DNA of 64,000 nucleotides from Notolepis coatsorum (GCA_963971535.1 OZ020593.1:21851670-21915669), one strand, 5' to 3'. Counted from the stretch's first letter, positions 37,088-48,894 are shown. The notes: generated by a model not told the origin, from the sequence alone. A program made the numbers and translations.

Positions 37088-37685
37088 AGTATATCCTTAC
37101 ATTAACCGTGCCACAGCTAATATATCCTTACATTAACTGAACCACAGCTTATATCCTTACATTAACCGCACTACAGCTAATATATCCTTACATTAACCGT
37201 GCCACAGCTAATATATCCTTACATTAACCGTGCCACAGCTAATATATCCTTACATTAACCGTGCCACAGCTAATATATCCTTACATTAACCGTGCCACAG
37301 CTAATATATCCTTACATTAACCGTACCACAGCTAATATATCCTTACATTAACTATACCACAGCTAATATATCCTTACATTAACCGTGCCACAGCTAATAT
37401 ATCCTTACATTAACCGTACCATAGCTAATCTATCCTTACATTAACCGTACCATAGCTAATCTATCCTTACATTAACCGTACCACAGCTAATATATCCTTA
37501 CATTAACTGTACCACAACTAATATATCCTTACATTAACCGTACCACAGCTAATATATCCTTACATTAACTGTACCACAGCTAATATACTGTATCCTTACA
37601 TTAACCGTGCCACAGCTAATATATCCTTACATTAACTGTACCACAGCTAATATATCCTTACATTAACCGTACCATAGCTAAGATA
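37088..37685. repeat. 31-bp minisatellite, about 19 units
   Basis: Units of TATCCTTACATTAACCGTGCC plus ACAGCTAATA repeat head to tail with point variants (CCGTACC, CTGTACC, CCATAGC). One unit near 37590 carries the extra bases CTGTA. It lies about 400 bp beyond the map1b stop, so it may be transcribed in a long 3' UTR. Confidence 0.93.
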
Positions 37686-38095
37686 CATCATAACTGTAGA
37701 TGGATGGTGTTTTGGTTTTCATTCTCTTTTCTCCCATTACAAAGTCTATTCCTATGTAGAGGACCAGATGACATATTGGGAGGTTTGTCTGCTTCCATCT
37801 TCTCTCAGCAACATATTATCATCATTATAATATATTTCATTCATAGGTTACGCTACAGGACGTCGCAATAAGACCCATTGCAAGGAGGCCCTTGAGCTAA
37901 TATACAGTAGCGTTTGCATTTATTTCTATAGTTATTAAGAGTATCGTTTATTGAGCATTTTTAAGTACCATATATCACATATCTTCTCCAGTTTTATTTT
38001 AGATTCATCCAATTTCCCACCGCTAACAATGGTCCCATTCGTTATCACCTAGTGGTCACTTCACGTATTGACGAGCAGGCTGGTGTACTGTAGGC

Positions 38096-38251
38096 TTACA
38101 GCTCTATCTTGCAGGCGGGGAAGGACTCGTCCTGCATGACGACGGTACTGCTGCTGGCCAGGACCATGATGTTGAGCTCCTGCTGTTTGTCGTGGGTCTC
38201 CTGGTACCATTCTCTCATCACGTCGGAGTCGTGCGTCGGGATCAGAGTCAC
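38096..38251 (-). CDS. MAP1B last coding exon (LC1 C-terminus)
   Basis: Reading down from 38251, the exon begins VTLIPTHDSDVMREWY and ends FPACKIEL followed by TAA (38098-38096), the conserved C-terminus of MAP1B light chain 1. The acceptor is CCTATAG (AG at 38253-38252) with codon phase 0, matching the phase-0 donor of the exon at 41275. This domain of the light chain binds actin and associates with the heavy chain in neurons. Confidence 0.96.
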   Translation of the reverse strand: MTLIPTHDSDVMREWYQETHDKQQELNIMVLASSSTVVMQDESFPACKIEL

Positions 38252-38324
38252 CTATAGGATCAGGATATGAAGATTTGTTTTTAGCTTAAAGCCAAAGGTT
38301 CAGTTGGGTTGTGAGCAGGGTTGC

Positions 38325-38632
38325 GTGTATGCCTTCTACGACGGAACTGCGTTTCCGCGTTCGAGTTTTGCGCTCTGATTGGCCAGGTCATGTGACATGT
38401 GCGCCAATCGTGGGACAGCAAGTTCTGCGCCTATTTCCGGGTCTAACAGCCTGCAAACTACCTGGCGTTCTATCGCCATGCTCTAAGACAAACTCTAACC
38501 TTAACCAACTTCGAACGAGCGCATACGCTTAACCAGTGTAGAAACTTGCGGTCCCACAATTGGGCGTACATGTCACATGACCAGAAATGACCTGGCCAAT
38601 CAGAGACGCAGAAACGCAGTTCTGTTGTAGAA
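38325..38632. mobile_element. Fold-back MITE (family B, copy 2) in a map1b intron
   Basis: Ends are the inverted repeats GCCTTCTAC and GTAGAAGGC, followed by the same subterminal blocks as copy 1 (CTCTGATTGGCCA, GGTCATGTGACATGTGCG, a TCTAACAGCCTGCAAACTACC block and TCTAACCTTAACCAACTT). It is shorter and more diverged at its tips than copy 1, and I see no clear target duplication. Confidence 0.8.
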
Positions 38633-38792
38633 GGCATTCAGGCAGCAGGGTCACTATGATTTTTTTTTAATCAGGTAAAATCCAGATTTTCTGATATTAT
38701 CCCAATATGAGGGTGATTGTTTTCTGATACAATATAGTTTCAAGTTTGTTTATTATATGTCACAACAAAATACAGAATACTTTATATGAAAT

Positions 38793-40031
38793 TCCTTTAT
38801 TTTATGGCTCACATTATTTAGAGAATTTAAAATAAACCGACATGTTTCGGCATACATAGGGCCTTCATCAGGGTATTGATGAAGGCCTGTGGTAATATTG
38901 AGTTGAATTTCATAAACAGCCTTGTATACTGTTTAGCAGAAGTGGTAGCAGGGATAGTTGAATAGACAAAGGTCACACCTACTGTGACCAGATAGTACTG
39001 TATGGTAATCTGGCCCAAAGGGTCAAAGAGTATTCACACCCCCCCACCAGAGGACATCAGGCTAGCCCCCCCTCGTGAGACAAGACAGGCCCCTTCATCT
39101 CAGCAAAAGATCACATCAACGGGGGCCACCGCTGTCCCATCACGTCGCCACAACCCAGGGGGGAGGGGCTGCCAGCGCCCACAGGAGACCGCTCACAGAA
39201 GACGCCCACGGACCAACTGTATTATGTAAAGCTATTATTGGCTAGAAATTAGAGTATATAAGAGGACACAAAATGGTAGTTCAGGAGCCCAGACCGAACC
39301 AACCCCAGGGGTCTGCGGCTCCACCCCTCCACCATCGAGAGACTGCTGTGCTGTTTGCATTTTATGTGAGTAAATACATGGGAAACACCATTTGTTGTTT
39401 AAGCTTAATGTCTGAAACCAGATTTACTCATGTATAATGTGTGCAGTATGGTTAATGTATGTTCAGATTATGTTAACCAAGTGACTGTTTTATGTACATT
39501 ATTGAGGTTTGAGATGCAAACCTGATTGTGATATTTCTGTACAACAGACAGCCCTGTTAATGTTTTCTGATAATCTTTTGTATGTAAAAGGCAACCTTCT
39601 ATTCACTCTTGGCCCTGGCTCAAATAAATCAGTTGAGTTGAACTACAGTTCTGGTTTGTCTGGCGTACACGTTTTATTCCTCATCTGCTTAAGTCAGATG
39701 AGGAGACCAACAATTCTATCACGTATGATCCCTTCCTCCTCCTTCCAGATAATCAATCTCATTGTATTGTACTACAATAACCTCAAATTATTGTAGAAGT
39801 TCTGTGGGAATTTACCACAGGCCCCTATGTAGGCCGAAACATGTCGGTTTATTTTAAATTCTCTAAATAATGTGAGCCATAAAATAAAGGCATTTTAATA
39901 TTTGTAGAGCTGCCTTGGACTTCAACTTTTTTATAACTATAACGAATCCTACCCCGGATTTAATCCAAAGAGCACCTACTGAAACAAAACCAACAACGCT
40001 GAAGCCCTCTCCATATCCTCTTTTTGATAAA
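38793..40031. mobile_element. Penelope-like or other retroelement with inverted terminal repeats, 14-bp target duplication
   Basis: The element is flanked by ACTTTATATGAAAT (38779-38792 and 40032-40045). About 70 bp at 38794-38864 recur inverted at 39819-39890 with few differences. The 1-kb middle contains a promoter-like stretch (GTATATAAG near 39254) and an AATAAA near 39622, so a solo LTR may be nested in it, though I could not define LTR borders. Penelope-like elements are known to carry terminal repeats in direct or inverted order and to encode hammerhead motifs; the minus strand of the left arm has such a motif. No reverse-transcriptase frame remains. The class is inferred. Confidence 0.55.
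38841..38879 (-). ncRNA. Hammerhead-like ribozyme motif (candidate)
   Basis: The minus strand reads CTGATGA, a GGC/GCC stem with a 9-base loop, then GAAA, then the palindromic CATG, then TC and GG. CTGATGA and GAAA are the invariant hammerhead core, CATG could serve as a very short dimerising helix III, and GTC would be the cleavage site. Bases before the core (ATACC) can pair with GGT after the site. An extra A between the core and helix II departs from the consensus, so activity is uncertain. The inverted partner at 39819-39850 has lost the CTGATGA part. Confidence 0.35.
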
Positions 40032-40305
40032 ACTTTATATGAAATGCTTATTTCTGAAAGAGCCCCTGAGAGTGTGCTACATATACAGTAAAAAAGAAAG
40101 TAAGTAAAAAAAGTAATTAAGAAGTCAGTAAAAGTAAGTAAAGTCAATATACATATATATACAACACAGAGTAGAATGAGTAACAATGCGGAAATGGGAT
40201 GGGGTACAACTTAGGGTAGGGTGCAAATGAGGTATGGATGTAGTGCAAATATTTTTAATAATAGATACATATAAAATATATATATCATAGTAACATCATC
40301 CAGAA

Positions 40306-40712
40306 CAGGGCCGTGCAGAGACATTTAGAGGGGCAGGTGCTAACATTTTTAAAGGGGCACATGTATCAAAAAACAGCTAGACGGGCAAACGTGAGGCGAG
40401 ATGCTCGGTTTGCGCTAGATTTCTATTGGCTAATGGGCCCTGTCACTCCAAGAGGGAGGGTGACGCATCGCGCAACACAAACATGCACCTCAGACAGACA
40501 GGCATTCAAATATTTATTTTTATTTATAATACTATTAATTGTTTAAATTATTTTCGATGAGGACCATGGGAATTGCCATACATTTTTTCTTTTATAATAA
40601 TAATAAAAATAAATATATATATATATATTTTTAAGGGCACTTTGGCCATCAAGAGGCACATGGGTAAGTGCTTGGGCACACAAAGCCCCCCCCCCCTCTC
40701 TGCACGTGCCTG
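40306..40712. mobile_element. hAT-type MITE, family A copy 2 (407 bp), map1b intron
   Basis: It is bounded by CAGGGCCGTGCAGAG and CTCTGCACGTGCCTG and flanked by the exact 8-bp repeat ATCCAGAA (40298-40305 and 40713-40720). It is closely similar to the copy at 14175-14579, and this copy proves the element boundaries. It has no coding capacity. Confidence 0.92.
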
Positions 40713-40839
40713 ATCCAGAATAAGATATTGTGCCAAAATCAGGGAGACATAATGTTTTCTGATGTAATCTAATTGAATTCCAATATCATTCCATATCATA
40801 CCATATATATTCTCACACACAGTATATACCTATCCACAC

Positions 40840-41183
40840 CTGTATTTACCTGCACATAGTCCTTTTACATATCTGTAGATACTATATATGTATCTGTACA
40901 TATCCTACTCTTACTAGTTAAACTGCTGGACTGTATGACTACTACCATACTGTCTTTACACCTGTATCACTGTACATATTATACTACAACTCTGTACATA
41001 GATCTGATTAGCACTACACTCAGTAGTACTCATTTGTATATTTTGTACCCAGTTTAATCACCTGTACATTGTATATTGCTGTTGCACTTGCTACTGCTAC
41101 ATTTGCACTCTGGTGCCAAACTTCTTTTTGTTGTACTGTACTTGTGCTGTATAATGACAATACATTTTAATCTAATCTAATTC
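40840..41183 (+). mobile_element. LINE 3' UTR and (ATCTA)n tail
   Basis: Contains TGACTACTACCATACTGTC and related phrases found inverted at 14640-14680 and 57430-57460, ending in AATGACAATACATTTTAATC with a short ATCTA repeat tail. It lies about 90 bp from the donor of the next map1b exon. Confidence 0.65.
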
Positions 41184-41274
41184 CCATATCACTCTGATAT
41201 ATCATAATGAATCATTATCATATCAATTGAAAACTGATGTTTCAATCACGTTTGAGCGTTACTGTAAATCTCAC

Positions 41275-41501
41275 CTGTGTGTTGCTTCCCCACTGGGCCT
41301 TGCCCTCCAGCAGAGCGTCCAGGACTGCCTTGCTGGGCTCTGGGGCCGTCTGGTCGTTGCCACTGACCACGTAGTAGGAGGAACGCACCCGCTTGAAGAA
41401 CTCTGCGTCCACATTCTTGGCATTGCAGTGATTGGGGATGTAAACCAAATCCATGTACACAGGAGGACAGTTGGGCACGGACGCCTTGCTGCTGCCTGAA
41501 C
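41275..41501 (-). CDS. MAP1B penultimate coding exon (LC1)
   Basis: The exon (227 bp) reads SGSSKASVPNCPPVYMDLVY, then an FFKRVRSSYYVVSGND block, then EGKAQWGSNTQ, all conserved MAP1B light-chain sequence. The acceptor is TGTTTCAG (AG at 41503-41502). The donor is CAG followed by GTGAGA (from 41274 down). It starts in phase 1, completing a glycine begun by the last base of the giant exon, and ends on a codon boundary that joins to VTLIP of the last exon. Confidence 0.95.
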
Positions 41502-41966
<465 letters not shown>

Positions 41967-44900
41967 CTGACGTGGCACTCTTCACACCCCTGGACGCGGA
42001 GGTATTGGTTGCGTTTTTGGCATCCTTCCCTTCTCCCACGCTCTTCTTCGGGGAGGCCGTCTTTGAGTCCTTCACCTTCGCCAGGCCAGTCTTTCTGGCC
42101 GGAGAGGATGACTTCTTGGTGAGCTTCTTCTTCTTGGCTTTCTCTCCGTCTGCTTTGGCGTCCTGTTCGTTTTCCTCCGCCTTGAGGGCCTCCGGGTCCA
42201 CCATGCAGACGTCGGGGCGAGCCGGAGGCGGAGCAGAGTCCTTCGCCGCCACGGGAGGAGGATCCGCGTGGCGGTAGGTCAGGGTCCTATCGGTGGGAAG
42301 GGTCTCGGAGTCGTCCTCGGAGTCGATGTTAGCATCCGCCGTGATGGAGGGGCACTCCTCTGTCCCCGGGGGAACATCGGAGTCAGTCTGGGAGGGGGCA
42401 GACTCACTTATGGAGGTGGGCGGGGTCTCCTCACACTGCTTAGCGGGGAGCTTACCTCCCGGGGGCGGGGGTCCTTCTCCTGACTTGACGACGAGAGGCT
42501 TCTCCTCTTCCAGGGGGTTCTCCGCATTCGTGAAATACTCCAGAGGACTGGGGTTGATGAAAGACGGGGACAGCTCTGTCTTGGGGTGACGGTACTCGCA
42601 CGAGGTGACCAAGCACAGGTCCACATCCGTCCGGGAGCGAGGGGAGGCGGCCTTCTTCGAGGGGTCTGGATCCCTGGACCCGCCGGTGAACGTGGAGTCA
42701 GACACGTCGGAGGAGAGAGGCAGGTACGCCGGGGAGGGGGCTTTAGGACCGACGGGGAATTCGGCGTGAGGCGGAGAATCTGCACATTTAAAGGGATTCG
42801 TCTCCCCGGCCAGAGACAGTGGCTCTGTCTTCTGAGCTGAGCGGGAATATGAAGGGGAGGGAGCCTTGGGAGGTGATGGTGATTTGTTGTATCTCTGAGT
42901 ATATTCAGCCCCAAACGGAGCGGTGGGGCTGTGTTTATCTTTAGCCATGAGGGGACCTCCTCCGAACCCCGGTGATGAGTCAGCGGACTGAGGGGAGTGG
43001 GTGGTAGAGGCGACCATCTGGTTGACTGGGGACTTATCTCTCTGCTGAGCTGCACCCCCCCGGGACATCTCTGTCATCTGGCAGGGCGTGTTATCAGAGG
43101 CGGTGGACTGAGACGCATCTGATGGGGACGCAGAGGCCGCACGGGCTGAGTAACTCTCTTTAAATAGCATCGGCTTCTCAAAAACAGAGCAATTATGCTG
43201 CACAGCTGGCCGTGTGTCCGTTCCCTCCGAGGGGCTGTAATCCACTTCAGTCGGGCCGTTCTCTGTGACACGCATGCTGCCTCCAAATGATGGGTACTCT
43301 GGAGACTGCTTGCTAAAGTCCAGGGCTAAGGAGTGATCGGGTGACTCCTGGCCAAACTCCACCGACATGGCCGAATTCTCTGAAGATTTTGCCTCCTGGG
43401 TTCTGGCTTTGGTCCTCGGCGAGAGATCCGGGGAGATGGACATGGGCCTGGGGCTGTCCTCCTTGGACGGAGAACCCCCGGCCTCGTGGAAGGTGGTCGG
43501 AGTCTGAACCACGGAGACGGACAGCGAGTCGTCCACCTCCGTCGAGTGAGGAGAGCCGACCTCGGCGTGGAGGGAGGGGGAGTCAGTCGTGTGCTCCTGG
43601 AAGGAGCTGGTGGCCAGGGAGGCGGTGGAGGCTGAGGCTAAGTGTGAAAATGTGTCTTCCGCTACTACCTCCTCCGGTGACCGGTCCGACGTGGTGCCCT
43701 CTGATATTGACATTTTACTACTTTCCTCTTTGAAAGCAAAGAAAGGATCCGATTCGTATTTCGTTAGGGGTGCTGAAGACGAGGCAAAATTATAATTTTC
43801 TCCATATTTCTTATGATCTAAGTCGAAGGTAGATTTATCTCTCTTTGTCGGTGAGTCGGCTCCGGTCGGAGTTGGGCTCTTTGGAGGCGACGTCGTCCTC
43901 TCTCCGGGGGAGGCGCGGCCACGTATGGGCCCGTCCACTGGGCTGACTCGGTTGGAAGAGTCCTCTTTATCACTCGTGACCTCTACAATGACGGGACCCT
44001 CTGACGCCGGTGGCATAGCCCCGGCTTTCTCATCCACCGGAGACTGATAGTAAGGTGTGTGGCCGGAGGAGTGAGGCGAGTTGGTCCCGTCCAATGTCTT
44101 GTCATCTGGGCTGTTGGAACACTCGACGGCCCCCCCTCTGGGCGTTCCCGCCAGCGTTGTGCACAGTTCGATAGGTGCGGCGAAACGCTGCATTGACTCA
44201 AAAGGCCCTTTGTGGTCCCCTGAGGGGGAGCGTATGAGAGGTGAGGTTGTAGAAGTGGAACGGAGTCTTGCTGGGTCAAGGCCAGGTTTTTCGGTCGATT
44301 CCCGGCTCGACGCGACGTCTCCCGCTGTCCCGTCGAAGGTGAACGCTTTGTCTAATTTGTCCTCCTCTAGTAATGAAGGGGGAGATAGTGTGGAGGCAGA
44401 GGGATGGTATTCTCTGCCCTCCGTGGCGTCACTCTTTGAGTGGTCTGACTCTTCCGGGCCATCCTGAAGCGGAGAGAGTTTCTTCTTCCTGTCGAAGTCC
44501 CCGGATGTGGACATCCCAAACCTGCCGAAGTCCTTAGAAGGAGAGTCGGCCTCTTCATTGGTGGTTTCGTCGCTCATAACGTCCCTGGGGGTGGACATCT
44601 CGTCCATCGGAGTAGGCACACTGGAGATTTCCATGGTAGACTGGGTGTGGCCAGAAGTAGCGGTGTATTCCTCATGGGGCTCGTCTCTGTTCTCGTCGTC
44701 TGAGGTGGGTTCACTCTCAAAGCCAATCGGGACCTTTTCATCGTGGATAGATGCGGCCGGAGAGACGGGTGAAGACACCTTGGGCGAGGTGGACATAAAC
44801 AGACTCTTTTTCTCCATCCCATTTCCATTTAAGTTCTGACCTCTTCCATCCTTATCAGATGTATCACTATGCTCCTCCTCGTCTTTAGTAGTGTGTTTGT

Positions 44901-47258
44901 CTAGTCCCCTGCTCTGTGGCTCATAAACCTCCTCTAGCTCTCCCCTCTCTTCATAATCTCCTCCCTCAGATGTCTCCTCCAGTACAGTGCCCTCATCCTC
45001 GAACTTCTCAATGCCGTTGAGTTTTTCCTTATGCTCCGGTTCCTCTGGCGTCTCCCCGCTGTCTCCCTCAGGCTCTGTGGTGGTAATCCCCTCATCCACA
45101 GACTCCGCTGCCTCGGGGGACCCTTTGATCTGCATTATTTCTTCACGGTGGATCATCACCGCCTCTTCCTCCTGGGTTTGGTGTGTTGCCGCATCATCTT
45201 CCACTACGTCCTCAGCTCTGAGTGCCTCAAAGTCCTTGGTAAGGTCCTCTGGCGAAGACATCAGAGATCTTTCGAGCGCTAGAGCCTTGATGACATCAGC
45301 TGCACTGGCTGCAACTTTAATATCGTCCACCTTTGTCTCTTTCTTTATCACCTTTGACTTTAGTTTGGGTTTTGACGGGCTTCCTGTGTCTTTTTTGGAC
45401 ACGTCATCTTTTTTCAATGGCTTTGGTCTCGGCGCCAGCTTTTTCACCTCGCCCAACGCAGACGTCTTCTTTATGTCTTTAGATGTTTTTTTCACCTCTT
45501 TCTTGGAATCATCTTTCTTCAGCTCTTTCTTCTCGTCCTTCTTCTCCTTCATAGGCGAGTCTCTCCTCAGATCCTTCCTGACGTCTTTCTTTACCTCCTC
45601 CTTCTTTACCCTCTCTTCCTTCTTCACCTCCTTTTTGGGCGTAAGCTTCTCGTCTTTCTTTGCCACTTCTTTCTTAACATCCTTCTCTTCGTTTTTCTTT
45701 TCCACAGACTTTCTTGGTTCTTTCTTGATAATCTTCTCCTTTAGAGGCCTCGGTTTAATTTCAGCCTTCTTCTTCTCCGGTGTTTCAGTTTTGGTCGGTT
45801 GTTCTGCTTTTTCAGCCTTCTTTTTCTCCGGTGTTTCAGTTTTGGTAGGTTGTTCTGCTTTTTTCAGCCTTCTTTTTCTCTGGTGTTTCAGTCTTGGTAG
45901 GTTGTTCTGCTTTTTCAGCCTTCTTTTCTCCGGTGTTTCAGTTTTGGTAGGTTGTTCTGCTTTTGGTTTTAATTCTTTCTCTGGCGCTTTTGCCTTTTCT
46001 TTTTTCACCGGGGCCTTTTCTTTTTTCTCTGTCTTCTGAGCCTTCTCCTGGGATTGTTCCGCGTCCGTCTTCGCCTTCTCCTCCTCCTTTGACTCCTTCC
46101 TGAGACTCCTGCTTGGCGACGGCTTCGGGGTAGACTTGAGGCTCTCCTTGCTGTCCGTCCTGTGCTTCATCTTGGCCTGCTTCAGCGCCGGCGCCATGTT
46201 GGGAGACAGCTCCTTCTGGGTGACGACCGCCTGCTTCAAGAAGTCCAGATGCTTTAGCTTTTCTAGTCCCTCGAGAACGTGATGCTGAGTGGCGTTTCCT
46301 GGAAACAGGACACGCACTATCTTGTCTGAGGGATTCGTGGGGTGCCACACGATCAACGAGGAGATGGAGGTCAGGTAGGAAACGGGGAACTCGGATTCCT
46401 TTCCGTTTGGCAACAGGATGGAGGCTTTGTCTTTCTCGCTGCCCGTCCACTGTTTCATAAAGTGCTGCATCTCTTTGCTGTTCTTCGATGGGTTCAGCAC
46501 GTACATCTCAAGCTTCCCCACGCCCATTTTCTGAAAGAGTATGACCGGTTCTATCGTGTTCCCGACGGGCCTGTGTAAAGACTCTGTCCTCAAATTCAAC
46601 TTGGTCAGGAACTGCCGAGTGAAGGCCGCCTCCTCGATGTTCCTCCGCACCCTGTAGTTGGGTCGGGGTCCCCCAGGTTCTCGGGGAGGTTCACAAACAC
46701 AACACCGATGTCCGGGGAAATCATATTCTTCACCCAGTCACTGTTGGCCGTAGAACCCTGCGACTGCTCCTCCTCCAGCTCCGCTATCTTCCTCTGCAGC
46801 ATGCTGTTGATGCCCGGCAGGTTGTCGTCGCCGATGTGAGTGAGCAGGATGGAGTCCACCCGGTCGAGGTGTCTCACGAGTTTCCAGAAGCACGATTTCC
46901 TGTCCGAACCGCCGTTGATGAGCATGTTGAACCCGTTGACGGCGAAGAGGGCAGAGTCGCCGCGGCCCCCGGGGAAAATGTAGCAGCATGGTTTGGAGAG
47001 CTTTAGGAATCCACCTGAGGTCGGTGGTTCTAACATGTCGAAGGGGGACGGGATCTCTACGGATTCTGATAAGTACTCTGTGAACTCTGAGAGGCCTTCC
47101 ATCTCTGGGAGTATGAGACTGGAGTTGAGCTTCATGTTGATGAAGTCCTGTAGGTTGTGTTTGTCCAGGTTTGAGTTCTTCCAGTTGCCTTGTTCGGGGC
47201 AGGAGATGGTTATGTTGGCTTTGTTTTCTGGATTAATGGTGCTGAGCAATTCGCCAAT
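41967..47258 (-). CDS. MAP1B giant exon (heavy chain and start of LC1), with one frameshift
   Basis: This exon encodes most of microtubule-associated protein 1B, a neuronal protein that binds and stabilises microtubules and is cleaved into a heavy chain and light chain LC1. From 47258 down: a conserved N-terminal region (IGELLSTINPE, KPCCYIFPGGRGDSALF, LTHIGDDNLPGINSML); VILFQKMGVGKLEMY near 46540; a lysine/glutamate-rich microtubule-binding region with KKEV/KKEE motifs about 46130-45300; an acidic part; a Ser/Pro-rich phosphorylation region; SLHAEVGSPHSTEVDDSLSV near 43560; and CEYRHPKTELSPSFINPSPL near 42570. The acceptor is CCTCAG (47260-47259); the donor GTAAGC is at 41966-41961. Near 46657 one base is missing relative to the conserved frame (GDPDP, then VRRNIEEA), which would truncate the protein. 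A second, compensated pair of indels lies at 45859-45927. The tyrosine-rich repeats of mammalian MAP1B are not seen. Confidence 0.95.
45770..45970 (-). repeat. 51-bp (17-codon) coding repeat within MAP1B, four units
   Basis: Units encode AEQPTKTETPEKKKAEK. Three read in frame. The unit between 45927 and 45859 is read one base out of frame (RRLKKQNNLPRLKHQRKRRLKK) because one T is missing at 45924-45927 and one is extra at 45859-45864 on the plus strand. Both reading frames remain lysine-rich and stop-free. Confidence 0.93.
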
Positions 47259-47514
47259 CTGAGGAAAAGAGGGAAACATTAGCTTCCTCATTTAAATGAA
47301 TTCCATGTTTGCAGTAGTTTCAAAAACACATGTTATAATCACTTATAATTACAACAACAAAATGTATGGTACATAATGCACAATAAATTAAAGGTATATT
47401 ATGTATTGATGTTGCATAGCAATTGAGTGAATGTGAAGATTATTGTAACCAGAATTCCTACAGATATTGATCTTGTAACTTTCCAAGGACAGTGATTCCG
47501 CCCAGGTGACTCAC

Positions 47515-47655
47515 CTCTTGGTCAGTGAAGATGTCTATAAAGTTGAAAAACGAGAAAGATCCAGACTGAAGAATCAGCTCTCCAGTGTTTTCAAAGCATT
47601 GCCCTGAGAGAACCAGCAGCTTGTGTCTGGCAGTATCTGAGACCATCAAACGAAC
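47515..47655 (-). CDS. MAP1B exon upstream of the giant exon
   Basis: A 47-codon exon, phase 0 at both ends: VRLMVSDTARHKLLVLSGQ, then an FENTGELILQSGSFSFF block, ending IFTDQE, which joins IGELLSTI of the giant exon. The acceptor is TCCCTCCCAG (AG at 47657-47656); the donor is GAG followed by GTGAGT (from 47514 down). It matches the conserved N-terminal part of MAP1 heavy chains. Confidence 0.95.
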
Positions 47656-47989
47656 CTGGGAGGGAAATAGAGGATGATACATTTTCATTGTATTCCATAA
47701 CATCCTTTTTTATAATTTTTTTTAAACAAACTTAAAATAAACTCAAACAGAAACTCTTTTTGCACTCGAAAGTCCAAGTGTAAAGTCCATTGCAGTTGCC
47801 CCACAAATGTCAAATATAATGTCATAGTGTAGGTTACAGTAGCGTGTATGAAGTCAGGCCTTCTATACTGTAGCAGCTCACTTGATATTCAAATATAGTT
47901 TCAAATATCACCAATTTCCCTTTAATCAAGTCCATTAGATAATTAGCTGAGTCATTCTCTCTCTCCATCCACTCTGCCCTCTCTCTCTA

Positions 47990-48325
<336 letters not shown>

Positions 48326-48894
48326 TCTCTCTCCCCCCCTCTCTCTAGTGCTCAACCTGTCACTCTTTTTTCCCCAATTCAGCGTCCAATTCTGGGCTGC
48401 TGGCCAGCCCCCCCCTCTCCCCATCCCCCCTGGCCAGCAGTGCTGTGTGATATTATTACTGCACAGTTTGATTGCAGACAGCTGAGGGGTTGGGGGGGCA
48501 AAGTGAAAAGAGGATCCCCCGTCTTCTTCCAGATCATTATTAAACATTATATTAAAAACGTCTCCAATAAAGGCTAAAGGAAGTAGGCTTATATTTGTTC
48601 ACATGAAGCAAATCAGAGGTCGACTTAATTTTTTGTAGGCACACTCATAACTCTAGCTGTAACTAAAGCATTCACATGTCATTGCTCAGGTTTTTATTCT
48701 CGTCCGCCCAGCGGGGACAAACTAAGGGGCATTTTGCATCACTCAGGTTGGATAATTGGACTATTAAGGCACGTCTGCATCCTTTCCCAGTTGCAATTAT
48801 GTTGAAATGTGTGCGTGTTTATTGTTGTGTGAAAGTGTGTGTTTAAATATGCAATATTTCAAAATAGGACAAGAGATTAGGAGATTCAAAGTAG

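Larger units (their letters stand above)
38739..40295 (-). mobile_element. 3' UTR of a Rex1/L2-like LINE, interrupted by another element
   Basis: In minus sense, AGCACACTCTCAGGGGCTCT through a TTTCATATAAAGT block to AAACTTGAAAC matches the 3' end of the LINE at 32400-32494. Its two halves (40046-40295 and 38739-38778) are separated by the insertion at 38793-40031. Confidence 0.75.

Noticed and set aside
44987..46039. 350-codon plus-strand frame opposite MAP1B
   Set aside because: It is the antisense shadow of the lysine-rich MAP1B region, giving Phe/Ser-rich sequence.
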